This document shows, piece by piece, positions 37,079 through 50,781 of a stretch of 64,000 nt of DNA. The notes beneath the pieces are model-generated. The model saw nothing but the letters and a program-made list of their open reading frames with translations. It did not search any database and had not been told where the DNA came from. The first letter of the stretch is position 1. Each line of letters begins with the position of its first letter. Made by a program: the position numbers and the translations under genes. This DNA comes from Monilinia fructicola (taxonomy: Eukaryota > Ascomycota > Leotiomycetes > Helotiales > Sclerotiniaceae). The DNA lies in contig VICG01000009.1 of NCBI GenBank assembly GCA_008692225.1, positions 2,193,001 to 2,257,000 on the forward strand, given 5' to 3'.

Positions 37079-38724
37079 TCAGTACCCTTCTTCCGTCCCA
37101 AACAACCCAATCATGGGATGGACGAACAAAGTAATTGGCTGGCCTGTCAACTTGTCCTTAGTATCTTCGTTCACCATACTATGGAGAGCCATCTTTGGAT
37201 CGTCGATATCAAATAAACGATTCAAATCATCGCGTGCTGAAATTTTCAGCGCCGTTCGACGATTCCATAGATGATAAGATATATCAGCTGCCTCCTGATA
37301 GAGACTTCGAAGTTTTTTCTCCGTGTCTGAGCCCATATTGAAAAGGTAACGAGCGGGGCTTTCGGTGAAATCTCTAACTTGAAAATCTACTGCTAAATTC
37401 AGATATCTTTGAGTCTGTGCTCTAGCAATCTCAACTTGGGCATCGTTTTGAACCTCTGGAAAGACCAGTCTCAATATATCGGAGCGCCATCTATGAGCGT
37501 CTTTAGGGTTCCCTGCATCTGTCAGCTAAGTCGCCAAAAGAGATGAGCATCCATACATGACTGGCCTGCTTTATAGATCAACTCCAAGCTTTAGGGATTC
37601 TTTTCAAGGAAGAAAAATGGTATACAGCGAGGATTTTCAGAAAGATTTGATGTGCAAGAAGTGCCTCGAGTGTGATTTTAAATGATTTTCCATCAAGCAG
37701 GCCTTCTAGATGTGAGCCATCTTTGATGTCCATCACTTTTGAGAGCTCTTCTAGCAACTCATCTTTCATCTCTTTGTTTTCTTCGAGTTCTGCAAGTAGT
37801 TGGACCACCTGAAGTTCATCCTTGACTCCGACCTTTTGTCCATGCTTTGATTGTTCTTTTAAGTCCCTGTATCTCGATACTAATGGCGTATTCGTCGCGG
37901 GGATCCATTTTCCCGTCTTCATTTCCCTGAAGACACTCTCTTGCAGCGCGTATATTAATCGACTACATTCTTCTCTATCCCTGTCGCTCTGTTGTAGCAG
38001 CTCCTCCTTATTCTCTCTCAAGCTTTCGATTTCTCTCGTCAAAATCTGACATCTTTCATATTCCTTTCTCATTTTGTCCTCGAGATTTTTTAAAACTAAG
38101 CGTTTGGACATGGGGAGCTCGCGAAGATATCGTGCACCTGCACACTGGGGTCTAATATACCATGGCTCGATTGTTTGAGAAGAGGCAAGTGGAGTTTTGT
38201 CTTTGTGTTGATCCATGTTTTGATAGACGTGCTCTGCATTTGAGGCAGCAATATCCTGTCCGCACCAGTTTAATTTCGGGATCTGGCTTGATAGATGATT
38301 CTCGGGGTGATGTGATATTTTTATGCGCCACTATGGGGGCTTTCTGAGGACTCGGAGCGAATTGTGAATCTTCTGGATCTTGGTCTTCAACGGATCCATG
38401 TTCATGGACGGAGCCAGTATATGCTATTTTTCGGGTTAATATCATCAAAACTCATGTTATTGGAACTTTTGGATCTCCGGGTCCAACCTTAGGTGAATTC
38501 TTGGTCAGGCTTTGTGGAGTACATATTCTTTGCTCCTCGGTATTGTTTGCGGATATGGGCTTGGATTTTGATGGAGAATTGATACATTCTTTGGAGACCA
38601 TATTTAAAATTTTAGCCTTGATTGAGCCAAAGCGCTTTCTCAATGGCCCTGAAGAGCTGCTCGGCTGTTCTAACGGACTTGAGCTCTTTGATTTGTGGAT
38701 TTCTTCTTTCGTGTCTACTTCCAA
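37079..38724 (-). CDS. coiled-coil protein of an unrecognised fungal family (minus copy)
   Basis: I do not recognise the family. From the 5' side: a Ser/Pro/Lys-rich disordered part (38724-38452, then about 38410-38280), a Lys/Glu coiled coil (about 38100-37800, with KNLEDKMRKEYERC), a helical block with LLDGKSFKITLEALLAHQIF, then after an intron near 37580-37510 a domain with RWRSDILRLVFPEVQND, SPARYLFNMGSDTEKKL and LTGQPITLFVHPMIG. One base shift lies at about 38270 (GAAATTAAAC); a splice between 38452 and 38410 is likely but its donor is weak. The same blocks in the same order occur on the opposite strand at 42037-43664. The end at 37079 is uncertain because the domain seems to run into altered sequence. 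Confidence 0.6.
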
Positions 38725-39119
38725 GGAATCAGAATCTGCTGAGTTTTTGTCCCATGTTTTTGAGGTATGAGTCGCTGGTTAACGAGAATGATCAGCTTCT
38801 ATGCTCACAATATAACGCACTGAGATCTTTTTTAATCAAGCTCTCCCATTCGACAAGTTAGTGGATACTTCTCCAGCTATCGAGGCTTCACTAGGTGTGT
38901 TTCGTAATATCCAACACTCAAAAGCTTTTTAACGCCTAGCAACTTCTGGGGTTTCCCGTTCAAATGGTGCAGCATTGGAAACGATGAAAGAAATGGAGTT
39001 CTTATAAATGGATGAATTGCAAGATGGATTAATAAATCTCGCAAAGATTCAAACACACTCGTATCAAGGAGTTTAGTACCAGCTTAACATTCTCAAATTG
39101 AAACCGCCTCATGTAGCGA

Positions 39120-41350
39120 GTAGTGCCAATCAAGCGTTTCCTACAGGTCTTCCTCCACGGGACACAATTATTGTTGTAATAGACTATGGAACTACATACT
39201 CAGGTATTTATCGTGACCACAATATTTCTCTCCTTTACTAATGCATTTTTAGGTCTCATCTTTGCTTCCAGCAACACAAAAGATGTTAACAGGTTTCATA
39301 GTTTATCATTGTCAGGCATGGGAAGTAGTGCAACAAAAAATTTCCGTCTAGGATCGCATATCGCGCAGAAAATTTGGTATTATTAGCAAACTCTTGGGGC
39401 TTCGACGTGGAACCAAAGCACATATCCTGTTCTCCCTTCGACCAAGCTTCTTCTGGACAAGAATGCTGCCGTCAGTGAGAACCATGACAGCACAGACCGG
39501 ACAAAGATCGATGATGGATTGATGCACTTACTATCCCATCAAAATGCCAGTCAGGTTGTTGAAGATTTTCTTCAAAGATGTATTTAGAGTTTATCAAACA
39601 AGCCCAAAACCTACATGGATCGATAGTCTTAGAAGTTGCACCAATTGATTGTTGGATTACCTTACCTGCCATCTGGTCTGATGAAGCAAAGCAAGCCACC
39701 CTAAATGCCGCAACACGGGCTGGGTTTTCAAAGCAAAGTATGGATAAGATACACACCATTGCAGAACCAGAAGCTGCAGCTATTGTAACCCTGAAAGAGC
39801 CTTCTGCTCCCGGGACTCCCAATGCTATTCAGGTGGTCTTCCATATTTCTTGAGTGATGCTTGGAAATTCGCTGATTTCTTTTCCAGTGTGGCGATAATA
39901 TTCTGGTCTGTGACAGTGGAGGAGGAACAGTTGATCTTACCGCATACACAGTTACTTCTGTTACACCGAAGATGAATTCAGAGAACTTTGCGTGGGCATA
40001 GGTCAGTGTATTGTCTCTCCAAAGTGACTATCTAGCCCCCCGAAGCTTCCCGGTGCAAGCGCGATCACACCTTGTTACCGCGGCTAATATAGTGAAACTA
40101 CAGATGCAAAATGCGGGTCAACTTGCATTGACCGTCGCCTTCACGCCCTTTAATCTGAACGCTTTGGTGATGCGCTTGATAACATTCCATATTCCCAAAA
40201 AAGGTCCCGGAAGCAAGATTATGAACAATTGGGAGTGGATTAAGGAAGACTTTGGCCACAACGAAGAGATCATTGAACTCGGCCCTCTGCACATCAATGT
40301 ACCGGTGTCGCATCAATATGACAGCTATGAGCACACTGCCGTACTCTCATAGTAAGCCTATTCAAACTTGCAATTAGACCACCACTTGCACCATCTTCAC
40401 AGTTCAAACGTCCAATCCCACGCGATGAGTAAATCTCAGAGCTGTATTTCCATTTGTTCTTCCTTTGGAACAATCTCACTTTTCTCAGTCCAGATATAAA
40501 ATGCTTGTTCGACCCAATAATCGATCGAGTAATCAATCTTATTCAGAAGCAGATAACGCAAGCAAAGGAGAAAGATGCTAAAATTCATGCAAGTTTCCAT
40601 ATCAAAATCTTAAAGTATTTCACCTCGTCTAACCGCCATAAAGCGCATAGCACTGGTTGGTGGGCTTGGAAATTCGAGTTATTTGTTCGAAAGACTTTCT
40701 TCATGGTGTTCCTCAAATGGAAACTTTGAGCTTTTATGCCCTCAGGACCCGTACGCAAGTTTCACATTGTGGTAGCTTGTATTATCTAACCTGTGATTAG
40801 TCAGACTGCAGTTTTAAGAGGTGCTGCCACAAGTGCACTAGAAGAAATCGTGCCGAGCTTGAAATATGCCCGTCGCCATTCTGGATTCAGTGTCAGTTGC
40901 CTCTTCCGGGAACATATCGACGACGAAAAAAAACGGATACATCGATGAATACTACGACCAGAAACGCTGTGCAGGAAGAATGTTTTGGTGTGTTTCAAAG
41001 GCGAGAAAATGTTCATGTTCTACGCCATAGGAAAGTTTCTAATGTTTTCAGGGCGATGAAATTATTGATGGAACGTTTCATTCAGAGAGTTGTACACAAA
41101 ACTACACCCCACAGAAAGTCATGATTTCAGTAATCAACCTTTATTCATGCGAAAAAAAACGAGAAGCCCGGTGTGATAGACGACCCAGGTAAATTGAGAA
41201 TCTTGCGTCCAGAGGGTGTGATAAACAACAGATTTCATGATTCTAACCAGTAAACACAGGTGTAAAGCTCGTCGGTCAGATACGGTCAGAATTCCGATCA
41301 AACTTCAACTTCGATAACAATGCCGAGTCGAGATTTAACCCTCGTCTCAA
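39120..41350 (+). pseudogene. Hsp70-like protein gene, disrupted by multiple small indels
   Basis: Fungal Hsp70-like ATPases of this group are cytosolic relatives of chaperones with diverged substrate domains. Order of landmarks: IIVVIDYGTTYSG (phosphate 1, about 39170-39205) with an intron inside Gly (about 39205-39252), FPSRIAYRAENL, IDCWITLPAIWSDEAKQ (39644), IAEPEAAAIVTL (39760), an intron, CDSGGGTVDLTAYTV (phosphate 2, about 39910), ELCVGIG (39985), GPGSKIMNNWEWIK (40204), FDPIIDRVINLI (40510), LVGGLGNSSYLFERL (40645-40690) and TAVLRGAATSALE (40808). Every landmark is present and in order, but at least five one-base shifts interrupt them (about 39440, 39577, 39972, 40930 and others). Divergent coiled-coil genes flank it. 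It may be a decayed gene or a live one hidden by sequence errors. Confidence 0.75.
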
Positions 41351-42036
41351 AGAGATCGTTTACAGGTTTCATTTTCAGGTGCAAGTTATTTTTGGTCATC
41401 GAGGGGCCAATTTGAAGTTCCGAATGGTTCTCGGTGGCAGAGTGATGTCTGACACCATGATTGAATTTCCTGATCAGTGATGTGTCGGTGTCGAAATCAA
41501 TCGGAAGAACATTGGCATCTGGTTTCCATATCTATTTTGAAGGCTCACTGCAATGGGAAATAGATTGTAAACAATTCAGATGTTAGGAATTTGAACTTGG
41601 ATGCACTTTCCATAGAATTTGGATTCACTGAATCTCAATACAACCGATAAGAAACCTTTTGTACACACCCGTGGACACATCAGAAAGCCAAATCAAACAT
41701 ATGAATGCGCGCCAATGAATTCTTTTGAAGATCACTATTCAATTAATGGGATCTTGGCGAGCATATGATTGTGTTGGGCATTATCATTGGTGGTACTATA
41801 CAGTCCAGTCATGATCAGGCGAAAGAAACCAAGACTTCTTTGCTACAAAGATCATAATTACCTAAAGCATCATCCTCGGATCAACTCCAAAGGATTTCCA
41901 CACTCTTTGTCTCCTTGCTATTCCCATTCAAATCGATTCAACATTAATGATCTTACGAAAGTTACAACACCAAACTCGTCAACAAGAAAAACGCAGCAGC
42001 AACCATTAAATCAAGCATCCACGCAATCTCAGCATA
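41351..42036. other. tail of the Hsp70-like region and upstream region of the plus coiled-coil copy
   Basis: No landmark of Hsp70 is visible beyond about 41150, though the last exon could reach 41350 or a little further. No other gene is supported before the ATG at 42037. Confidence 0.45.
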
Positions 42037-43664
42037 ATGGCCAGCTTACTAGAAGACCCTCCAAAAGATTTAAAAGAATCTCCAGATTATCTAAAAACCC
42101 ACTTAGAATATTTAAAAGAAACTTCAGAAGATTGAAAAGAATCTCCAGAACATATGGAACGGCTCAGAAAAGAATTGACAAGGGTTATAATAGCCCTTCA
42201 AGAACTATCATTTGAAAGAGCCGGTGAAGGAGCAGGGAGACGGCGCGATTTGGATGAACTGGATAGGACAAAATTGTTTGAATTTCTTAGACTCAGAACA
42301 ATCACATGGGGGAGCCGCAATGTAATCCGTCTTTCTGAAATTTCCCTTCAGGGCCGTGATCGGGAGACATTATTCGTCGAGCTGAGAAAAGTGGTGGTAC
42401 TCGATGAATCAGATCAGCCGGAATTGCCCAGGGGGCTTCGGAATAGTCAAGCAAGCTTGAAGATTCTTCTTCTAGCTCTGGCTTTTCATGATTTATTTTG
42501 GAGATTCTTTGGGAATCCTTTCTTCTGTTTAGGAAAGGAGGCTACTCAAGTACTCAACGATATAATGTCGTTGGGTGAATTGTGTAGGCTGGTCTAGTCT
42601 CTGGACAGTTTGTAGAGAACTAATTATGTGTAGGGAATTTCGCTCACGCTCAGCATTGGCGCTCAGACACATTAAGGCTCATCTTTCCAGAATTCCTAGA
42701 AGGTGAATAGGAGGATCCGGAGAAAAGAAAAGTCAAATCGCTAACAGAGGAGCTTATTCAGAAGGCAGCAGTTGTCGGAGCTAAAGAATTTCTTCAGTCC
42801 GGCGAGGTATTTGATTAACCATGGACCAGATACTGCTCAGAAACTCGAAGAGCTATACCTTACGGCTGCTGGGCTTGCATCCTCACTCTTGACCGGTAGA
42901 GCTTATTCGATGAAAATCCACGACCTTTCCAAATTCGGAGGTCAGTCAGCTATGTGTTGATGAGACAGGCGAATCATGCCCAGAAATGAAACTACACAAA
43001 TATGGTGAACGAAAAGTCCACAAAGAAACCAACAGATTACCCAATATCTTTTGTTGCATCACCTCAGATTCAGGTGTGTGGAAGAGTATATTCTTGGAAA
43101 GATGAAAATGGCAATGTGCATTTTTCTGATAAAAACAACCCAGAACATGAGGAAGTTGCAACCTTATTTCCGGCATATGTATGGATGTACATCCCAATAG
43201 CAGGAGAACCGGAAAGTCAGGATCCGGCCGGGCAATCCAAATATTTTCCTCCACGAGTTTACAAAAGCTCGGAAACACCAGCAGAAAGGCTACTCAAGAC
43301 ATTTGATAGAGTGACCTTGCTAGAGCTTATCATGCCTTATTTAGATGCCCTCGCAGACGAACTACGACCTTTAATAGAAGGATTACGCGAAGAAACAAGG
43401 CAACTCAAGTCCAAGTGCAAGGAAATAGATGCGAATATCCTGTCATGGAAAGACCGAGCCAAAAAGTTGCAGAAGGAGAGCGACAAGTTCGAGAGCAAAT
43501 ATCGCGAAGCTGTTCGATCATTGGGTAAAGCTTCTACGAAGTCAACTGATATCAGATTGAGTGCAGAGTATCGGACAATGCAAGCGAAATATCAGATGGA
43601 TATTGATTCTCTTCAACTTCACAACGATCAAATGGCACAGGAAATGAAACGCCTTAAATCGTAA
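42037..43664 (+). pseudogene. coiled-coil protein of the same unrecognised family (plus copy), probably decayed
   Basis: This copy starts ATG GCC at 42037 with repeats of K-E-S-P spacing (DLKESPDYLK, then KESPEHMERL), interrupted by an in-frame TGA at about 42133. The helical block matches the minus copy; a conserved intron follows at about 42573-42632 (GTGAAT donor, CTAAT branch, GTGTAG acceptor). Then come HWRSDTLRLIFPE (minus copy: RWRSDILRLVFPE), a TAG at about 42707, a frame change before SPARYLINHGPDTAQKLEE (42797), another at about 43000, and MVNEKSTKKPTDYPI matching MVNEDTKDKLTGQPI. It ends with an extra 220-residue part: a VYSWKDENGNVHF segment and a long coiled coil (43300-43660) closing at TAA. 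Two nonsense codons plus shifts make loss of function likely. Confidence 0.6.
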
Positions 43665-44927
43665 AGTCGCACAAAAGACCAATGTGCATCTATACTAGAG
43701 AATACTCAAGTCAAAAGTTTTGGCAAATAGCAGAATGATCTCCAGTTAACGATTCTAAAGTCATTTCGCAGGAAAAAGTTGGGTAAAATTCGTGCGAGGA
43801 GAAGGAGATACACTCGAAGCCTCTTCTTGTAGCACAACCAAACTATCTTAAATTATAGCAACAGGAAAATTCGAAGACTAAGCTCTGATGATCATGTGAT
43901 GATCATGACGAAACAGCTCAACTACCCAAGAGGACTCGATCAAATTCCACAAGTCTAGGAAAACATTTTCTTGCAACTGAACTGTCATTCCAAGCCTCGA
44001 TACAATGAGAGAAGGGAATTATGCCGGGGAGATGCACTTTCCACTCTTCTTGACGAGCTGGAGTCATTCGTGCAGGGTCCAGAATTAATAAGTTATTCGA
44101 CTGGGTGAGAACGAGAGGCATAGAACTTCTCTATGGCGTCTCTCGGTGCCCTACTTTCCATTCCGTCTGATGTGATTTTGTTGAATATCTTCTCAGTCTC
44201 AGAGGAGGATGTCTGCGAAAACGGTCCCCAATGTAAGATTACAAATGTGAAACGCCCAGAGTGTAAATTGCTCCCCGCGTGTCGCTTCAGAACATACATT
44301 CCCCCCCCTCCTAGCAAAGACTAAATAAATGACGGATCGGATCCATATTGATGATTGAGATAGTCAAATAAATGGCGGATCGTATCCATATTGATGATTG
44401 AAATAGTTAAATAAATGACGGATCCGATCCATATTGATAGTTGAGATATCTAAATGGTCAGAGCTCTTTGTTTTAGCCAAACCAGGGTATGTCTAGCAAT
44501 ATATTAGTCAAATAAGTGGCAAAATCTCTCTGCAATGATAACTTATGCTCGCTTAATTTATATGGGCCGACCCAGTATTTAACCTATGCTTAGGGGGAAG
44601 TGCTGTCCGAATCTCCTCTCCCCTAAAAATCAACGATGAGATCTAAATCAGCCCATACTGTGCAGTATAAGTCTGACGACCCAGTGACGAGTACTCTGTA
44701 GAGTTTTTGTTGGTCTCAGATTTCGTTATTCATCAAAGGTCAAAACCTACAGTACTATATATTTTCCCTTGGACTGGGTAAAAGGCCCAAATCTGGCTTG
44801 TGCAAAGGATCGCAACGAGCCAATCGCGGTGAAGCCTGCAGAGAGAGATCCATCATTTAACGTTTATTTAGGGGGGCGAAGTACTGTAATGAAAAAAACC
44901 TGCCATCACAAATATCGCGGTTACATA
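43665..44927. other. intergenic with a minisatellite
   Basis: No supported gene. A small plus frame at 44133-44324 begins like an F-box-type leader (LLSIPSDVILLNIFS) but stops at once. 44325-44455 is a minisatellite; the remainder to the TA at 44926 shows nothing I recognise. Confidence 0.5.
44325..44455. repeat. 43-bp minisatellite, three copies
   Basis: Three head-to-tail copies of a 43-bp unit containing AAATAAATGACGGATC and ATCCATATTGAT, with a few substitutions each. Confidence 0.9.
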
Positions 44928-44956
44928 CGGAGGTTGTTAGGGTAAGTATTGTAAAA
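44928..44956 (+). repeat. left terminal inverted repeat of the mariner element
   Basis: 29 bases matching the reverse complement of 46401-46429 except two positions. Confidence 0.88.
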
Positions 44957-46400
44957 AATTAAGTTGCCCCATATACCCCTGTTAGCTTCAAATGAAAGCT
45001 TTTAATTGGTTGATTTCGACTAATTCCGTGCTGCTTTAACAAATTCGTTTAAGAATCAACAATACGAAGTATTCGAAATTTTCAATATAAATTTCAACAA
45101 AACGGATTCAACAACAATAATATCATAATGAATAACTACCAAAATGGATTATTCTTTTCTATTAAGCTTATCAGCTTCATTATCTCCTCCTCCTTTTACT
45201 TCTCTTCCTTCTAATTCAAATCCTAATCCTGTTCAACCCGTCACTCCTGTTAAATATAAAATGACCTGTAATAAACGAATAAAAGCTTATATATTCAAAC
45301 GAATAGAATGGAAGATTAAACAGATTAAGAAGTATTTTATGAATAAAAAAATAAATTTGAATTATAGATAGATAGCTTATGTATATTCAACATATTCAAT
45401 ACTTTAAAAGCGTTCCAGTTGATCATTTATTTTATTAACTTTTCAACTTGATACTATTATCGAATTTATAAGTGCTTCGAAAAAGCATTGATGAATATTT
45501 TATTGAAAAGTTATTTGGATATTAAGGTGGGAGGGAATAAGTGAAAATATTGTACAATCTGGTTTGCGGTGTATAGGTTATAAATGCTATATTACTCTTT
45601 AAAAACCACTTATTTTTGAAAGAAATCGATAACTTCGATTTTAATTCGCTTTAGAGTATATCGATTGGATGGATGAGCAATAAAATGCTATTTTATGGTT
45701 TGATAAAACATGGGTGATACTAGGATCACATCGAAAAACGTATGTTATCTATTGAAAAAACGAAGCTTTTGATTTTACTTATATATTGGAAAGGAAACGC
45801 AAAAAGAAAGGCTGGATGTTTTAAAGGTGCTTTTTAGGAAAAGCAGGTAAAGGTCTTGGTATATTTTGGGAGAAGAATTAGGGGTTTATTAATACAGATT
45901 TATATCAAAAGCATACTATTTCTATTATAAACGGATGGATGAGGTTGCATCCAAGGCATTTATTTATACAAGACAAAGCTTTTGATTATACAGCAGAAGT
46001 TATTATTCAAAAGCTTATATTAAAAAGGATTAAGAAAATCTATTGATCACCTTTTTTTTCTAATTTTAATCCAATCGAGAATATATAGAATTATATAAAG
46101 GATTGAATTAACCTTCATTATCCTGGGAATCTAAGTTACAATTAATTAAAAAAAGTAGTAAAAAAATCATAGAATGCTATAGAAAATGAATATCTTATTA
46201 AATTATTTAGATTTATAAAAAAGCGTTGCCAGACAATTATAGATGCAAATGGTATGTATACGAAATTTTGAATTCTCGAAAATGAAAATTTACAATACTT
46301 TCACGCATTTTGTTCTCCCATATAAATTTTCAAACAGTGTGACGTTGTGATTGGTTAATACCCCTGTATGTGAGGCAAGACTCGGTTATTTTTTGGTGTG

Positions 46401-46429
46401 TTTTACAATACTTACCCCAACCACCTCCG
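46401..46429 (-). repeat. right terminal inverted repeat of the mariner element
   Basis: Mirror of the left repeat; followed directly by the TA target copy. Confidence 0.88.
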
Positions 46430-46431
46430 TA

Positions 46432-49039
46432 GATATCATTCTACTCTATCAACAGGCATAATCTGCATGCCAGGGCATAAATTTTACGTCATTCCGGTAC
46501 AGCATGTTATGGCAAGGATACGAGAGACCACCAACATCACCTACCATGCATGTACTGTAATATATATATGCAGGCGGTGGGAAACATCGTATATGCGATA
46601 AACAAGCAAAGCCTTTGTGAAGGAAGCGGTAAACAACATCTGGGAGTATTGAGGAAATGGTTGATACGGAATATTCCAGTACGGCGGCTGTTGATCTGGG
46701 TCGACAACAAGCCCATACATAAAATCCAACATAGTATCTTACCGGTGTTGTAGAAAATCTTCCACTAGTGCTAGGGAAAACTGTACGGGAGTGATTATTA
46801 CATATGGTACTATTTTGACTTGGTAGTACTCCGTAAATTGCTTAACAATAACCCCAACAAAGGGCGTGCTGAGGGTGGAGAGAGATCCAGACGGTAGCAG
46901 GAAAGCCCTCGGTTTCTTGGGTCAAGCAAGAAATTTTATCAGATATGGGTGGGATCTCGAAGAAATACGTCGAGCGAGGCGAGGTCAAACTTAGAATTGC
47001 CGAAGCCGATGATTCCGTAAAGAATCACTACAGTATGGAGGTTGAGTGGATGCTTCCAGCAGTGGGATCAATGATCAATCTTTGGCACGTACGGGAAAAG
47101 TTCTTGTTCTAAATCAACACCATCTTATTAGTTTGGAATTGGGATTGGGATTGGGATTGGAATTGTCAAGATCTGAACTACAAGGAGGCATATTAGCTAC
47201 ATCAAAGGCTCAAAGCAGGCATTGCGAGCAAGAAAGGTATTAAGAAAGTATATGTCACTCAAGCTAGGAATACTGTACTTATCTTCCCGAGCAGGCTCAC
47301 AGGAACCCTTGCTCATGCATGTATTTCTCGCGGCCGCCCTCCTATAGATTAATCATATGAGAGAGATCAAGAGTATGGGCCAATTCGATGGCGGCTCGGA
47401 CCAGAGTGCGTTGGGTGTGGGATCAGGAGCACCTTGAAGGTGTTTTTTTTTTTTCAATATGTCTACTGAACAATGACCATCTATCATGACCCATATGCAT
47501 AGATATCATGATCCATAGATTGGTAGATGGTGAATCTTACCGGTATCACAGGTCTATCCGCCTCGTAGCCTCGATTTGATTTGAAATCTCCCCATTTTCA
47601 GCTTGTTTGCACGCTTTCAAAGGGGTTTGCCACAACCCATCAATCATATTCCAGATGTCCACGGGCGTACGGAGTATTGTAATTGAGCTGAGAGCGGTCA
47701 CTTCGCGTAATGTTGCGTCGGCGTTAGAGTCCAGTATTAGCAAACAAAATTGAAGCACATACCTCCGTACATTCATGGGCAGTGGGGCGAACCAATTGCG
47801 TCTTGGGAAAAAGATTTGCGATCCTCGTGATATGTAGAGTGCCATTAAAGTTTAAATTCACAAGCCCTGGAGGCTATTGATCTATTGATTACAGTACTTG
47901 GCTAGCTGGAGTTGTACAGTAAACAAAATGACGGATGAAATGTAAAATACAATCTATGTACTGTACAAGTAGTCTACAGACTCCAGAGTCCAGAGTAGTC
48001 AAAGGTGGGAGGTTGTTTGGCGCTCGGGAGTTGGGTACCGGTAGAACTACTCACTGCTATATGTCCGTAGACACTCGAGGACCTCGTAGACAGATATACT
48101 TACTCGAGTTACCAACTTACCAATGACCATATGGATGGAGTGGGAGAATAGGAGAACTATTAACTTTTAACCGACTCAGCGAACCTAGCTTACAGAGTAG
48201 AAATACGATAATCTTTTCAGGTTAGGATCAATAATTAGACCATCTTCATGTTTCCTTCCTCCTTTGCAATTTACTCGCTATATCAGGTTGATAATCCTTC
48301 AATAAAAAACATTATGCGCGCGAATGACAAAGAGTAAATCCTCTTGGCCTTCATCTGAAATGTAAAATCAAAGGATTAGAGCTCCTCGCGTTGCGGTGCG
48401 ACAAATTTATAGCGCGTCAAAATTTGTGGGATAAACCCGTTTCGAAATGCCGTCCTCGTTTCTGATTGATGGGTTTCGGAGCAATGTTCCTTGTTGGACT
48501 TTCCCCGGATTTTTTATACTTTTGGTATGCGCGATACTGCGTGGCAGTTGGGAGATGTCTTGGGTCGAAAGCTTGGCTACGTGGCATTGGTGGAACATGA
48601 GCCGATATGGAAATTGCTTCCATATGCGGAAGTTTGGACTAAATGAAGTGTTAAACGTACCTAGGTAGTCATGGGTACTACTCCAATTCGCATTAACCTT
48701 TCAACAAGCGTTGAGGAGGGCATGATGACAGAATGTAAACTCTACTACATCGGATCCGTCACGAGCAAAAGATGACGAGCGACATCGCATATGGAGAAGT
48801 CAGATGAACCATCAAACTTTCGAAAGAATGGAATACCGATGCGCCATGCCTTTCAGATTGAGATGAGATTGATGGAAAATGCCTCGGGGGCTATCCTCAC
48901 GCCTGTCTCCTTGTCACCCCATCTCCGCAGGCTAAGAGCGTGCCGCCTTCAACTGTGGGACACAAATATCCACTGTACTCACTCGAGAGTCAAGAATCTC
49001 TTGTTCATCACCGCATCTATACACCGACCACACAATCTT
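46432..49039. other. gene-free region
   Basis: No gene supported. A minus frame at 47546-47845 is of ordinary composition but shows no domain and no neighbouring exons. A GGGATT/GGAATT run lies at about 47138-47165 and a T10 tract at about 47443. The region is probably old repeat-derived or promoter-distal DNA. Confidence 0.5.
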
Positions 49040-49175
49040 GGTTAGATTAGGTCGGCTATAACGTATTCATTAGATGAGGTCGGCTATAGCACGTTGATTA
49101 GATTAATAATAAGTCGGCTACAACACAATGGTTAGGTTGGCTACAAACGTGAGGTTCAGTTTATATTTATATACC
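49040..49175 (+). promoter_or_regulatory. promoter of the galactanase gene with four GGCTA repeats
   Basis: Four imperfect copies of a roughly 23-34 bp unit place GGCTAYA words at 49054, 49082, 49116 and 49139, all on the plus strand. A TATA-like TATATTTATATA follows at 49162, about 90 bp before the ATG. Fungal polysaccharide regulators of the XlnR type bind GGCTA-centred sites, so these may be activator sites; that link is inferred. Confidence 0.5.
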
Positions 49176-49178
49176 TGA

Positions 49179-50383
<1,205 letters not shown>

Positions 50384-50781
50384 GTTGGGAAGGTAATGGG
50401 AAATTTTATATGGGAAAATGGGATAGGAGTTTGATTTTGGATTGATGTACATACTTGCACTTCATTATTTGTATTTATGATTTGCCCGCTCGGGCGTAAA
50501 ATGAATTCATATTATTTCGAAAATAATCAAATATGACTATGCTTTGTGACCTTTGTGACGAGCAATAAAATCCATCTTCGAAATAACCATCAGAACATAC
50601 ATGAGTTTCACTAAAACCTCATAATTTCACATTTTCATTGTATTGTAGATACACAAGCATTCCGCAGCTATGATCCAGGTATCTCTATTCCAAACAGCCT
50701 CGCATCTGAGCCACGATATAAAAAAGCATATCTTTTCTGTCATTCGCCTACATTCATTGACCATAATTCATCAATCATAAA
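50384..50781. other. convergent 3' intergenic spacer
   Basis: Short AT-leaning spacer between the converging galactanase and glomulin-like genes, holding both 3' untranslated regions. AATAAA occurs at about 50564-50569. No gene. Confidence 0.6.

Larger units (their letters stand above)
44928..46429 (+). mobile_element. decayed Tc1/mariner DNA transposon, 1.5 kb
   Basis: The ends are inverted repeats of about 29 bp: the left starts CGGAGGTTGTTAGGGTAAGT and the right, read backwards, CGGAGGTGGTTGGGGTAAGT. Both ends abut TA (44926-44927 and 46430-46431), the mariner target duplication. Inside, plus-strand frames broken by many stops keep the transposase outline: WFDKTWVILGSHRKTYV (about 45698-45745, first catalytic Asp), HLFIQDKAFDYTA (about 45957, second Asp) and SPFFSNFNPIENI (about 46047), which corresponds to the SPDLNPIE block that carries the third acid. 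An amino-terminal DNA-binding part would lie before 45600 but is unreadable. The decay looks like C-to-T change. Confidence 0.88.

Noticed and set aside
43918..44324. Short frames resembling an F-box leader and its antisense
   Set aside because: The plus frame stops after 63 codons with no downstream repeats, and the minus frame is its near-overlap; neither is supported.
47546..47845. 99-residue minus-strand frame
   Set aside because: Protein-like composition, but no domain, no neighbouring exon and no promoter context; not enough to call a gene.
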